Source of the DNA: Nitrobacter sp035546855
GTDB lineage: Bacteria; Pseudomonadota; Alphaproteobacteria; Rhizobiales; Xanthobacteraceae
DNA length: 64,000 nt
Direction of reading: 5' to 3'
Assembly: GCA_035546855.1 (NCBI GenBank)
Contig: DASZVY010000089.1
Span: 1 to 64,000, forward strand
Shown here: in pieces, positions 1-7,966 of the stretch
Numbering within the stretch: the stretch's first letter is position 1
Layout of the letters: each line of letters opens with the position of its first letter
The notes under the pieces: generated by a model
The model's database searches: none
The model's input: the letters and a program-made list of their open reading frames with translations, nothing else
What the model was told of the DNA's origin: nothing
Program-made: the position numbers and the translations under genes

Positions 1-1
1 C

Positions 2-280
2 CGCTTCAACGCCCGCGTCCGCGATCGCGACTTTCCGGTGGTCGACGAGGCCCGCGGCCTCGTGATGAGCCGCGCCTTCATCGACCACAAGGGCGTGCTC
101 GACCACTACACCCTGACCGACGGCACCGAGCGGCGCTCGCCATTCCGCGAACCACATACCTGGAGCGTGCTCGAGGTCTTCAAGGTCAAGAGCGGCATGA
201 TCACGGGTGTCGAGACGGCGTTCATCGGCTCGCCCTACTACCAGCGCTCGCCGTGGACGCCGAAAGCGATGAAAACATAA
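2..280 (+). CDS. C-terminal part of an uncharacterised protein
   Basis: The frame is open from the first base of the window, so the start lies outside it; 92 residues and a TAA stop are visible. The fragment contains charged and aromatic segments such as RDRDFPVVDEARGLV and EPHTWSVLEVFKVKSG, reminiscent of NTF2-like (SnoaL-type/DUF8021) folds found in small alphaproteobacterial proteins. I do not recognise a specific function. No signal peptide or membrane segment is visible in the part present. The next feature is a tRNA on the opposite strand. Confidence 0.6.
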   Translation, partial: RFNARVRDRDFPVVDEARGLVMSRAFIDHKGVLDHYTLTDGTERRSPFREPHTWSVLEVFKVKSGMITGVETAFIGSPYYQRSPWTPKAMKT

Positions 281-311
281 GCCGAAGCAGCCATTTATGC
301 CAGGACGGCTG

Positions 312-387
312 TGGCGCTCCCTAGGGGACTCGAACCCCTGTTTTTGCCGTGAGAGGGCAACGTCCTGGACCGCTAGACGAAGGGAGC
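312..387 (-). tRNA. tRNA-Glu (anticodon CUC)
   Basis: On the minus strand the acceptor stem pairs GCTCCCT with AGGGAGC, the T arm reads AGGGGTTCGAGTCCCCT, and the anticodon arm TTGCC-CTCTCAC-GGCAA puts CTC at positions 34-36, so it reads the GAG codon for glutamate. The discriminator base is G and the 3' CCA is encoded in the DNA (complement of 312-314). The gene stands alone between a partial gene and a convergent small membrane protein. Confidence 0.95.
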
Positions 388-438
388 GCGGGCGGCCTGC
401 GAGCCGCGCCGCCTCTATAGCGGCGGCGCCCCGTCCCT

Positions 439-789
439 TCAAGGCCGCGGCGGCACCAGGGGGAGACGGCCGCGCGGCTTGAGCGTCGCCACGTCGAAAA
501 TCTCGATCGCCTCGGCGCCGTCGGGCGTTTCGACGGTGACATAGAGCGAACGCCCATCGGTGGCGGTCGCGACGACATGGCTGCCGGAGGGCAGCGACGG
601 AAGCGGCGTCACCGTGGGCGCGGCGGCGCCCGCCAGGAAGCTGCGGTAGACGACGACGGCCAGCACCGCCACAATGCCGAGGAACATCACGGCCATCGAG
701 CCGACCATGATGCGGCGGAGGCGGATGAGAAGACGCGCCGCCGCCGGGTCGAGGTCGTCGTCCTCGTCGTCCAGACCGATCCCGAGCAT
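439..789 (-). CDS. Small single-pass membrane protein (possibly DUF6476)
   Basis: A 116-residue protein with an acidic N terminus (GIGLDDEDDDLDP), one transmembrane helix at about residues 30-53 (IMVGSMAVMFLGIVAVLAVV) and a C-terminal beta-rich domain of about 60 residues containing SLYVTVETPDGAEAIEIFD. The size and order of features resemble DUF6476 proteins that often sit beside RluA-type genes in alphaproteobacteria; that family assignment is from memory. The chosen ATG (789-787) gives the acidic start directly before the helix; the frame upstream is Arg/Ser-rich and looks non-coding. Its start codon overlaps that of the divergent pseudouridine synthase. Confidence 0.65.
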   Translation of the reverse strand: MLGIGLDDEDDDLDPAAARLLIRLRRIMVGSMAVMFLGIVAVLAVVVYRSFLAGAAAPTVTPLPSLPSGSHVVATATDGRSLYVTVETPDGAEAIEIFDVATLKPRGRLPLVPPRP

Positions 790-1807
790 GGAGCCGTCCG
801 ATCCTCGCGCCGTCGCCGTGGTCGTTCCCGCCGAGGCCGCGGGCGACCGGCTCGACCGCACCCTCGCCCGCCTTCTGCCCGACCTGTCGCGCACCCGGAT
901 ACAGGCGCTGGCCCGCGCGGGCAAGGTCGCCCGTGCCGACGGCACCAGGCTGGAGGATCCGTCGGCGGCGGTCGCGGCGGGAGAGCGTATCGTCATCGTC
1001 CTGCCCGAGCCGGAGCCCGCCGCGCCGGTCGCGCAGGCGCTGCCGCTCCAGGTCGTCTACGATGACGCCGACCTGATCGTGATCGACAAGCCGGCCGGCC
1101 TCGTCGTCCATCCCGCCGCCGGCCATACCGACGGGACGCTGGTGAATGCCCTCCTGGCCTATTGCGGCAGCAGCCTGTCCGGCATCGGGGGTGTGGCCCG
1201 GCCGGGGATCGTCCACCGCCTCGACAAGGACACCTCCGGCCTTCTGGTCGTCGCCAAGACCGACTTTGCCCACCAGGCGCTGGCGCGCCAGTTCGCCGAC
1301 CACGGCCGCAGCGGTCCGCTGGAGCGAGCCTATGCCGCCCTTGCCTGGGGAGTGCCAGCTCCGCCGGCCTTCACCATCGACCGGCCGATCATCCGTGACC
1401 CTGCCCATCGCGAGCGCATGGCAGTGACCTTGCCCGGCAGAGGCCGTGAGGCGGTGACCCACGGCCGAGTGGAGGAGCGGTTCGGCGACAGCGTGGCCAG
1501 CCTGGTCGAGTGCCGCCTCGAGACCGGGCGGACCCATCAGATCCGCCTGCATCTTGCGCATGTCGGCCATCCGCTGATGGGGGATCCAGTCTACGGCTCC
1601 GGTTTCCGTTCGAAGGCTGCGAAGCTCGGCCCAACGGCGCGGGAGGCCCTCGCGGCCCTCGGCCGGCAGGCGCTGCACGCCCGCCGTCTCGGCTTCGCCC
1701 ACCCCCGCGACGGGCGCCGGCTCGCCTTCGACAGTCCCCTGCCTGCCGACATGGAACGGCTCGTCGAAGCGCTCCGGGCGGAGCCAAGAGCCGACACGAA
1801 GCGTTGA
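788..1807 (+). CDS. RluA-family 23S rRNA pseudouridine synthase (RluC/RluD type)
   Basis: The 339-residue protein isomerises specific uridines in large-subunit rRNA. An N-terminal S4-like RNA-binding region (about residues 10-75, DRLDRTLARLLPDLSRTRIQ) is followed by the catalytic domain with HRLDKDTSG, where Asp146 is the nucleophile, and ETGRTHQIRLHL with MGDPVYG near the C terminus. Length and domain order match RluD. The ATG at 788 is chosen because the conserved S4 segment starts about 14 residues later; codons upstream are low-complexity. It overlaps head-to-head with the small membrane protein gene. Distinguishing RluC from RluD needs target data. Confidence 0.9.
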   Translation: MEPSDPRAVAVVVPAEAAGDRLDRTLARLLPDLSRTRIQALARAGKVARADGTRLEDPSAAVAAGERIVIVLPEPEPAAPVAQALPLQVVYDDADLIVIDKPAGLVVHPAAGHTDGTLVNALLAYCGSSLSGIGGVARPGIVHRLDKDTSGLLVVAKTDFAHQALARQFADHGRSGPLERAYAALAWGVPAPPAFTIDRPIIRDPAHRERMAVTLPGRGREAVTHGRVEERFGDSVASLVECRLETGRTHQIRLHLAHVGHPLMGDPVYGSGFRSKAAKLGPTAREALAALGRQALHARRLGFAHPRDGRRLAFDSPLPADMERLVEALRAEPRADTKR

Positions 1808-1926
1808 CCATCCGGGTCCGGCCCCTTATCGCGCCGGCCGCTCATTCCTATATACCGGGTCGGCGGCCGGCATGCTTGCGGCCGCCGGGTTCCGCCTGCG
1901 CGCGCAGGGGGCCCAAGGAGGGATCC

Positions 1927-2817
1927 ATGGCGCAGATTGCGCTGCCCACATTCGCGGCGGACGGTGGCCTCGCCCGCTATCTCGACGAGATCCGGCGCTT
2001 CCCGATGCTGGAACCCGACGAGGAGTTCATGCTGGCCAAGCGTTGGCGCGAGCACGGCGACCGCGAGGCGGCGCAACGGCTCGTGACGAGCCATCTCCGC
2101 CTCGTCGCCAAGATCGCGATGGGCTATCGCGGCTATGGCCTGCCGATCGGCGAGGTCATTTCCGAGGGCAATGTCGGCCTGATGCAGGCGGTCAAGCGGT
2201 TCGAGCCCGACAAGGGCTTCCGCCTCGCGACCTATGCCATGTGGTGGATTCGGGCGGCCATCCAGGAATACATCCTGCGCTCGTGGTCGCTCGTGAAGAT
2301 GGGCACGACCGCCAACCAGAAGAAGCTGTTCTTCAACCTACGCAAGGCCAAGAGCCAGATCTCGGCGCTCGACGAGGGCGACCTCCGGCCCGACCAGGTC
2401 AAGACCATCGCCGACCGCCTGGGCGTCACCGAGGAAGACGTGGTGTCGATGAACCGGCGCCTCGCCGGCGACGCCTCGCTCAACGCCCCGGTGAGGAGCG
2501 ACGAGGCTGATTCCAGCGAATGGCAGGACTGGCTCGTGGACGAGGGCCAGAGCCAGGAAACCCGGCTGGTCGAAAGCGAGGAGCTCGACAACCGCCGGGC
2601 CGCGCTGAAGCAGGCGCTGGGCGTCCTCAACGAGCGCGAGCGCCGCATCTTCGAGGCGCGCCGCCTCTCCGACGACCCGATCACGCTGGAGGAGCTGTCG
2701 GGCGAGTTCGGCGTCTCGCGGGAGCGCGTCCGCCAGATCGAGGTACGGGCCTTCGAGAAGGTGCAGAAGGCCGTTCGCGAAGGCATCGCCGCGGTCGAGG
2801 CCGGCGCCGAGGCCTGA
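1927..2817 (+). CDS. rpoH: RNA polymerase sigma-32 (heat-shock) factor
   Basis: The 296-residue protein directs RNA polymerase to heat-shock promoters. Region 2 is seen as EGNVGLMQAVKRFEPDKGF and YAMWWIRAAIQEYILRSW, the RpoH box as QKKLFFNLR, and region 4.2 as GVSRERVRQIEVRAFEKVQ. The RpoH box separates it from RpoD and other group-2 sigma factors. The ATG at 1927 follows a strong AAGGAGG (1915-1921). It is monocistronic, 119 bp after the pseudouridine synthase. No perfect promoter is obvious; an RNA thermometer in the leader is possible but was not demonstrated. Confidence 0.95.
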   Translation: MAQIALPTFAADGGLARYLDEIRRFPMLEPDEEFMLAKRWREHGDREAAQRLVTSHLRLVAKIAMGYRGYGLPIGEVISEGNVGLMQAVKRFEPDKGFRLATYAMWWIRAAIQEYILRSWSLVKMGTTANQKKLFFNLRKAKSQISALDEGDLRPDQVKTIADRLGVTEEDVVSMNRRLAGDASLNAPVRSDEADSSEWQDWLVDEGQSQETRLVESEELDNRRAALKQALGVLNERERRIFEARRLSDDPITLEELSGEFGVSRERVRQIEVRAFEKVQKAVREGIAAVEAGAEA

Positions 2818-3057
2818 AAGCGCGACTGCCGGCGCTCTTCGGCCGCAGCCATCCCCGAGCACCTGAAATTGCCTATGCTTAGGGACGAGCCGAACCTCTC
2901 AGTTGTCTCGGTGCGCGTCGTTTTTCGTCGTTCATCCCAGTCAGGCGACAAGAGTGCCAGCCGACCCTTGTTAACCTGGTCGGTCTTGGCTGCCTGGGAT
3001 GGCGTCATCCCGAAGCGGCCGGCCCGGTAAACCGCGCCGCGATCCGGGTACTCCAGG

Positions 3058-4011
3058 TCAGGGCTGCAGCACGATCCGGGTGTTCGCGTCATCCCGGGTC
3101 CACGCCCGCTCCACCTCGGCCAACGGAACCGTCTCGACCGCGATCTCGAAGCCTGCCGCGGGCGCAGCCTCGAGAACGCCGCGGATGGCGGCGAGGAGGC
3201 GCGGCAAGGGAATGCTGCCGAGCCCGCTGCCCATCATCGTGAGGGCCGAGGAGCGCAGCGCGGCCGCGGGCAGGCTGATGCGCGACGCCGCGGCGGCGCC
3301 GATCTGGACGTACCGGATCGGCACACCCTCGGGGCCTGCCTTGGCGGCGGCGACGATGACCGCCTCCGCGCTCGGCCCCCAGAGATAGTCGAGCACGATG
3401 TCGATGCCCTGGCGAAATTCCCGCTGGAGCGCCTCCTCGAGCGCGTCCGGCGCCTGTCGGAGGGACACGGTGACGTCGGCGCCGAGCCGGCGCAACGCGT
3501 CGAAGGCATCTTCCCGCCGCCCGGTCGCGATCACGTTGCCGGCGCCGAGATGCTTCGCGACCTGGATGGCGAGGCGGCCGGAGGTTCCGGTCGCGCCGTT
3601 CACCAGAACGGTTTCGCCACGGACGAGCTTCGCCCGTTCGACGAGGGCCGCCCAGGACGACATGCCCGGCATCGCCATCGCCGCAGCCTCGGCATCGCCG
3701 AGCCGGTCGGGCACCGCCACAAGCCGGCGCTCGTCCACCGGGCAGGCTTCGGCCATGGCGCCGAAGGGCGCCTCGGGCAGGACGAAATAGACCCGTCGGC
3801 CGTCGGCGGTCACGCCGACGCCGTCCATGCCAGGCACCATGGGCAGCCCGCCGCCGGCGCTGTAATGGGTGCCGGCAGCGCGGCTTCGGGTGATATGGCT
3901 GAGCGCCGCGGCGGTGACGCGGACCAGGGCTTGTCCCGCCGCCGGAGCCGGATCGGCAAACTCGCCATAGACCGGCGCTCGCCCGGCCTCGACCACCACT
4001 GCCGCCTTCAT
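3058..4011 (-). CDS. Zinc-less quinone oxidoreductase-type alcohol dehydrogenase (MDR family)
   Basis: A 317-residue medium-chain dehydrogenase/reductase. The N-terminal GroES-like half runs to about residue 120 and lacks the usual catalytic-zinc Cys/His set. The Rossmann half has NGATGTSGRLAIQVAKHLGA, followed by ATGRREDAFDALRRLGAD, typical of NADPH-dependent quinone or enone reductases. The start at 4011 begins MKAAVVVEAG, the usual first strand of the family; a longer frame upstream is Pro-rich and was rejected. It is divergent from the dioxygenase gene at 4157. Substrate unknown. Confidence 0.85.
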   Translation of the reverse strand: MKAAVVVEAGRAPVYGEFADPAPAAGQALVRVTAAALSHITRSRAAGTHYSAGGGLPMVPGMDGVGVTADGRRVYFVLPEAPFGAMAEACPVDERRLVAVPDRLGDAEAAAMAMPGMSSWAALVERAKLVRGETVLVNGATGTSGRLAIQVAKHLGAGNVIATGRREDAFDALRRLGADVTVSLRQAPDALEEALQREFRQGIDIVLDYLWGPSAEAVIVAAAKAGPEGVPIRYVQIGAAAASRISLPAAALRSSALTMMGSGLGSIPLPRLLAAIRGVLEAAPAAGFEIAVETVPLAEVERAWTRDDANTRIVLQP

Positions 4012-4156
4012 CCGCCCCGCTCCGGTTGCGGACGGATCATGCCCGTTCGGCGCAACGCCGCCTAGCCATGCCGGCGCGGCGGAACCGCACGGCGGCCGGT
4101 TTGGCGGCGGCGCTGGGCCGGAATATGGTGGCGCGCCAATCGACAGGAGAGCGTGA

Positions 4157-5158
4157 ATGGCGGAGATCGTGCTGGGCATGGGAACCTCCCACGGCCCGAT
4201 GCTGGTGACGCCGTCGGAGCAATGGGGTGCGCGGGTCCCGTTCGACCGCCAGCAGCCCCAGCATTTCTACCAGGGCAAGACCTTCACCTTCGACGAGCTG
4301 AAGGCGCTCCGCGCCGGCGAGCACCTGGAGAAGCAGGTCACGCAGGAGGTCTGGGACAAGCGCTACGCCGCCTGCCGCGCCGCGATCGACGAGCTCGCCC
4401 GCGTCTTCGCCGAGGTCAAGCCGGATGTCGCGGTTCTGGTCGGCAACGACCAGATGGAGATGTTCACCGACGCGGTGATCCCGGCCTTCAGCGTCTATTG
4501 GGGCGAGCATATCGAGAACCGGATGCCGCCGGCCGAGGAGCTGGCGAGGCTCGGGCCGGGCCTCGCGGTGGCCCAGGAAGGCCGCATCCCGCGCGAAGGC
4601 GCAACCTATGACGGCGAGCCCGATCTCGGCCGGAAAATCATCGAAACCGTGATCGCCGACGGCTTCGACGTCGCGGCCCAGAAGCGGCTGCGGCCGGGCC
4701 GCACCGCCATCCCCCACGCCTACGGCTTCGTCTACCGCCAGATCATGAAGGACAAGGTGCCGCCGAACGTGCCGCTGGCGCTGAATACCTTCTATCCGCC
4801 GAACCAGCCCTCGGTGTCGCGCTGCTACGCCTTCGGCAAGTCGGTGGTGAAGGCCATCGAGGAATGGGATTCCGACGCCAAGGTGGCGCTGATCGCAACC
4901 GGCGGCCTCAGCCATTTCGTCATCGACGAGGAGGTCGACAACCTCGTGCTCGACGCGCTCCGCCAGCGCAGGATCGAGAAGGTCGCCGAGCTCGACGAGA
5001 CCATCTTCCAGGCCGGCACCTCGGAGGTGAAGAACTGGGTGCCGGTCGCCGGCGCCATGGCCGATCTCGGCCTCGACCTCACCGTGGTCGACTATGTGCC
5101 GTGCTACCGCTCGGAGGCGGGCACCGGCAGCGGCATGGGCTTCGTGTACTGGCGGTAA
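4157..5158 (+). CDS. LigB-type extradiol aromatic ring-cleavage dioxygenase
   Basis: The 333-residue protein belongs to the LigB superfamily of class III extradiol dioxygenases, which open catecholic rings with Fe(II). GTSHGPML at residues 9-16 provides the first conserved His, GNDQMEMF lies near residue 96, and GGLSHFVIDEEVDN near residue 250 carries another expected active-site His. AGGAGA precedes the ATG by 6 bases. The neighbouring SDR dehydrogenase at 5417 and MDR gene at 3058 fit a small aromatic or phenylpropanoid catabolic cluster, but no regulator or downstream pathway enzyme is adjacent. The exact substrate cannot be read from sequence. Confidence 0.85.
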   Translation: MAEIVLGMGTSHGPMLVTPSEQWGARVPFDRQQPQHFYQGKTFTFDELKALRAGEHLEKQVTQEVWDKRYAACRAAIDELARVFAEVKPDVAVLVGNDQMEMFTDAVIPAFSVYWGEHIENRMPPAEELARLGPGLAVAQEGRIPREGATYDGEPDLGRKIIETVIADGFDVAAQKRLRPGRTAIPHAYGFVYRQIMKDKVPPNVPLALNTFYPPNQPSVSRCYAFGKSVVKAIEEWDSDAKVALIATGGLSHFVIDEEVDNLVLDALRQRRIEKVAELDETIFQAGTSEVKNWVPVAGAMADLGLDLTVVDYVPCYRSEAGTGSGMGFVYWR

Positions 5159-5270
5159 TCGTGAGTGGGGAACGGTGGGAAGTGAATAGGGAAGGAAGAC
5201 GGCAAAAGGTTCCGCTGCTCGCTAGTGCGTTTTCCGTCCGCCCTGGTGAAGGGCCGCGGCGCTTCTTTCG

Positions 5271-5289
5271 CCTCTCCCGGAGGGAGAGG
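5271..5289. repeat. Palindrome of a dispersed intergenic repeat
   Basis: CCTCTCCCGGAGGGAGAGG is a perfect 19-base inverted repeat with a central single base, followed by GGTCGGATCGCC and GGGTGAGG. This is typical of dispersed repeats of alphaproteobacteria, located in the 258-bp gap between the dioxygenase and SDR genes. It may also act as a terminator-like hairpin, although it has no T run. Confidence 0.6.
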
Positions 5290-5416
5290 TCGGATCGCCT
5301 GCGCAGCAAACGATCCGGGTGAGGAAATACGGCGCTGGCGAGGACGCGCAATCCGACCCGCTCGGAAAATGCGCTAGTCCCTGGTCGCCACTCACACATT
5401 CAGGGGGAAGGACGCC

Positions 5417-6175
5417 ATGCCGCTGCTCCAGGACAAGGTCTGCATCGTCACCGGCGGAGCCGGCTCGATCGGGCTCGAGAGCGCGATCCTGATGGCCGAG
5501 GAAGGCGCGCGCGTCGTCCTCGTCGATCTCAGCGAAGAGCGGCTGAAGGCGGCGGTGAAGAGCTTCCCCTCCGGCCGCGCCGACTATGCGATCGCCGACG
5601 TGAGCCGCGCCGCCGACGTGAAGGCCTATGTCGAGAAGGCGGTGAAGCGCTTCGGCAAGATCGACGTGCTCTTCAGCAACGCCGGCAATCCCGGCGCGGT
5701 CGGCGCCATCACGGAGTATCCGGAGGACGTGTTCGACCAGGTCTTCGCGGTCCACGTCCGCGGCGCCTTCCTCGCCTGCAAATACGGCCTGCCGGCAATG
5801 AACGACGGCGGCAGCCTCATCATCACCTCCAGCGTCGCCGCCTTTCTCGGCAGCGAGGGGCCCTATGCCTACATCCCGGCGAAGGCGGCCCAGGTCGCGC
5901 TGATGCGCTGCGTCGCCAAGGAGGCCGCGCACCGGCGCATCCGGGTCAACACCATCCATCCGGGCCCGGTCGACAACGAGTTCCAGCTCGGTATCGAGAA
6001 GAACATCGGCGCCTTCATCCACCAGGACGCCACCGCTCTGTTCGACCAGCTCATCCCGCTCGGCCGCCACGCGACGGCACGGGAGGTCGCGAAGTCGGTG
6101 CTCTACCTCGCCTCCGACCAGTCGAGCTTCGTCACAGGCACCACGCTCCGCGTCGACGGCGGCATGAGCGCCTGA
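5417..6175 (+). CDS. Short-chain dehydrogenase/reductase (SDR family)
   Basis: The 252-residue classical SDR has the nucleotide-binding motif TGGAGSIG near residue 13, NAG near residue 92, an ITSSVA serine and the catalytic YIPAK (YxxxK) pair. DLSEERL after beta-2, with an acidic residue, suggests NAD(H) preference. The C terminus GTTLRVDGGMSA is characteristic. An AGGGGGAAGGA purine run precedes the ATG. It probably oxidises or reduces a small alcohol/ketone, perhaps linked to the upstream dioxygenase; this is inference from proximity. Confidence 0.88.
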   Translation: MPLLQDKVCIVTGGAGSIGLESAILMAEEGARVVLVDLSEERLKAAVKSFPSGRADYAIADVSRAADVKAYVEKAVKRFGKIDVLFSNAGNPGAVGAITEYPEDVFDQVFAVHVRGAFLACKYGLPAMNDGGSLIITSSVAAFLGSEGPYAYIPAKAAQVALMRCVAKEAAHRRIRVNTIHPGPVDNEFQLGIEKNIGAFIHQDATALFDQLIPLGRHATAREVAKSVLYLASDQSSFVTGTTLRVDGGMSA

Positions 6176-6197
6176 GAAGTCGGATCGACCCGTCGTC

Positions 6198-6224
6198 GGG
6201 TGGGCATGCGAAGGATGCCCACCC
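6198..6224. terminator. Hairpin between convergent genes (repeat family A1)
   Basis: GGGTGGGCAT and ATGCCCACCC form a perfect 10-bp stem with a GCGAAGG loop between the convergent SDR and nitroreductase genes. It lacks a T run, so it would be a weak or factor-assisted terminator. The same core recurs at 9880-9907 and in related form at 11105-11133 and 12280-12316. Confidence 0.5.
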
Positions 6225-6236
6225 GCCCGGCCGACG

Positions 6237-6860
6237 TCATATGATCTCGGCGATGTCCTCGAAATCGAAGCGCGGGCTGCGCGGGAACAGGCCGGCGGGA
6301 TCGCCATAGCCGATATTGACCAGGAAGTTGGTCCGCACCGGCCGCCCGGCGAAGAAGGCCGAGCCGACCGCGTCCGCGTCGAAGCCGCTCATCGGCCCGG
6401 CGTCGAGCCCGAGCGCCCTGAGCGCGAGGAGGAAATAGGCGGCTTGGAGCGTGCCGTTGCGATAGGCCGTGTCGGCGATCAGGGCGTCGTTGCCGACGAA
6501 CCACGACCGCGCGTCGGCGTGCGGAAACAGCCGCGGCAGATGCTCGTAGAACGTCGTGTCGTAGCCGAGGATCGCCGTCACCGGCGCCGCCATCGTCTTG
6601 TCGACGTTGCCCGGCGCGAGGGCGGGACGCAGCCGCGCCTTCGCCTCCGGCGAGCGCACGAACACCACCCGCAGCGGCGAGACATTGGCGCTGGTCGGGC
6701 CCATCTTGGCGAGGTCGAGCGCCTCGCGCAGCAGCGATTCCGGCACCGGCCGGTCCTGCCACGCATTGTGGGTCCTGGCCTCGCGAAACAGTTGATCGAG
6801 CGCCTCGTCGTGGACGGCCGCCCGCGAGGCGAATTCCTGAACTGGCTTGTGAATCGTCAT
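6237..6860 (-). CDS. Nitroreductase-family protein, RutE-like (malonic semialdehyde reductase group)
   Basis: The 207-residue flavin-dependent oxidoreductase has the nitroreductase fold signature MGPTSANVSPLRVVFVRS near residue 55, and ALRALGLDAGPMSGFDADAV and TNFLVNIGYGDP near the C terminus, as in the RutE/HadB group that reduces malonic semialdehyde or nitro compounds with FMN. No other rut genes are adjacent, so a pyrimidine-degradation role is doubtful. It diverges from the LysR gene at 6958 over 97 bp, and the LysR protein is the likely regulator. Confidence 0.85.
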   Translation of the reverse strand: MTIHKPVQEFASRAAVHDEALDQLFREARTHNAWQDRPVPESLLREALDLAKMGPTSANVSPLRVVFVRSPEAKARLRPALAPGNVDKTMAAPVTAILGYDTTFYEHLPRLFPHADARSWFVGNDALIADTAYRNGTLQAAYFLLALRALGLDAGPMSGFDADAVGSAFFAGRPVRTNFLVNIGYGDPAGLFPRSPRFDFEDIAEII

Positions 6861-6957
6861 GGGTCCAACCTCATTTTCCGGTGGAACGGATTTGGCTTCC
6901 AGCCTCCATCTGCACAATTGGGAAAATTCTGATATGATCCATCTTTGGAACTGATGG

Positions 6958-7872
6958 ATGCTGGACGCCCTCACCCTCGACCAGTTGCGCGTGCTCGATG
7001 CCGTGGCGGATGCCGGGAGCTTCTCGGCGGCGGCGCGGCGGCTGGGACGGGTGCAGTCGGCGGTGAGCCAGGCGGTCCAGGCGCTGGAGGGGACGCTCGG
7101 GGTCGCCCTGTTCGACCGCAGCGGCCGCACGCCGAAGCTGACCGATGCCGGGCACGTCATCCTGGCGGACGCGCGCAGCGCGCTCGCCAGCGTCGAGGCT
7201 CTCCGGGCGCGGGCGCTGAGCATCGCCTCGGCGGTCGAGCCCGAGCTGTCGCTCGCCGTCGACTCGATCTTCCCGAACGCGCTCCTGCGGAACGCGCTGC
7301 GTGCCGTCGCGGCGGCGTTCCCGCAGCTCTCGGTGCGCCTTTTCACCGAAGGCCTCGGTGGCGCCGAGCAGCGGCTGCGCGACGGGGTGGCGCAGCTCGG
7401 CATCTATTCGATCGCGGTCACCGGGGCGACCGACCTTGCCGCCGAGTTCATGACGGCGATCCCGTTCGTGCCGGTCGTCGCGGCAGGCCACCCGCTCGCC
7501 GCCGCACCGTCTCCGGTCACCCGCGAGCGGCTGCGCAACGAGACCCAGCTCGTTCTGACCGACCGCACCCCGCTGAGCGAGAATCTGTGGGGCGCGATCC
7601 TCAGCACGCGGATCTGGCGCTTCGCCGATCTCGGCACCCGGCTCGACTATCTGCGCGCGGGGTTCGGCTGGTGCAACATGCCGATCCACCTCGTCGCCGA
7701 CGACATCGCGGCGGGGCGGCTGGTCCGGCTCCGCCTCGAGGAGCTCGACGGCTACGAATCGCCGGTCTACGCCGTGCACCTTCGCGGCAAGCCGCCCGGC
7801 CGCGCCGGGCGCTGGCTGCTCGAGCGGCTGAAGGGCGCGCTCGCCGATGCGAACCGGCCGACGGCACCCTAA
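6958..7872 (+). CDS. LysR-family transcriptional regulator
   Basis: The 304-residue protein has an N-terminal winged HTH (LDQLRVLDAVADAGSFSAAARRL, then QSAVSQAVQALEGTLGVALFDRS) and a C-terminal effector domain from about residue 90. A divergent nitroreductase-like gene sits 97 bp away, the classic LysR arrangement. The shared gap contains an AT-rich stretch (about 6916-6945) including AATTGGGAAAATTCTGATAT, a plausible operator region, though I cannot fix a T-N11-A box with confidence. The ATG at 6958 places the HTH at residue 5. Confidence 0.92.
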   Translation: MLDALTLDQLRVLDAVADAGSFSAAARRLGRVQSAVSQAVQALEGTLGVALFDRSGRTPKLTDAGHVILADARSALASVEALRARALSIASAVEPELSLAVDSIFPNALLRNALRAVAAAFPQLSVRLFTEGLGGAEQRLRDGVAQLGIYSIAVTGATDLAAEFMTAIPFVPVVAAGHPLAAAPSPVTRERLRNETQLVLTDRTPLSENLWGAILSTRIWRFADLGTRLDYLRAGFGWCNMPIHLVADDIAAGRLVRLRLEELDGYESPVYAVHLRGKPPGRAGRWLLERLKGALADANRPTAP

Positions 7873-7966
7873 TTCAGGCGCAAGAGGCGGAGTTTCCGGC
7901 CGCGCGCCCGGGTCCACATTGCGGGACGAGACGGGCAGACGCCCGAGAAGACCCGAGGAGATCGCC

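Noticed and set aside
1804..1830. Possible rpoH promoter TTGACC...CTTATC.
   Set aside because: The spacer is only 15 bp and TTGACC overlaps the upstream stop codon; too weak to list.
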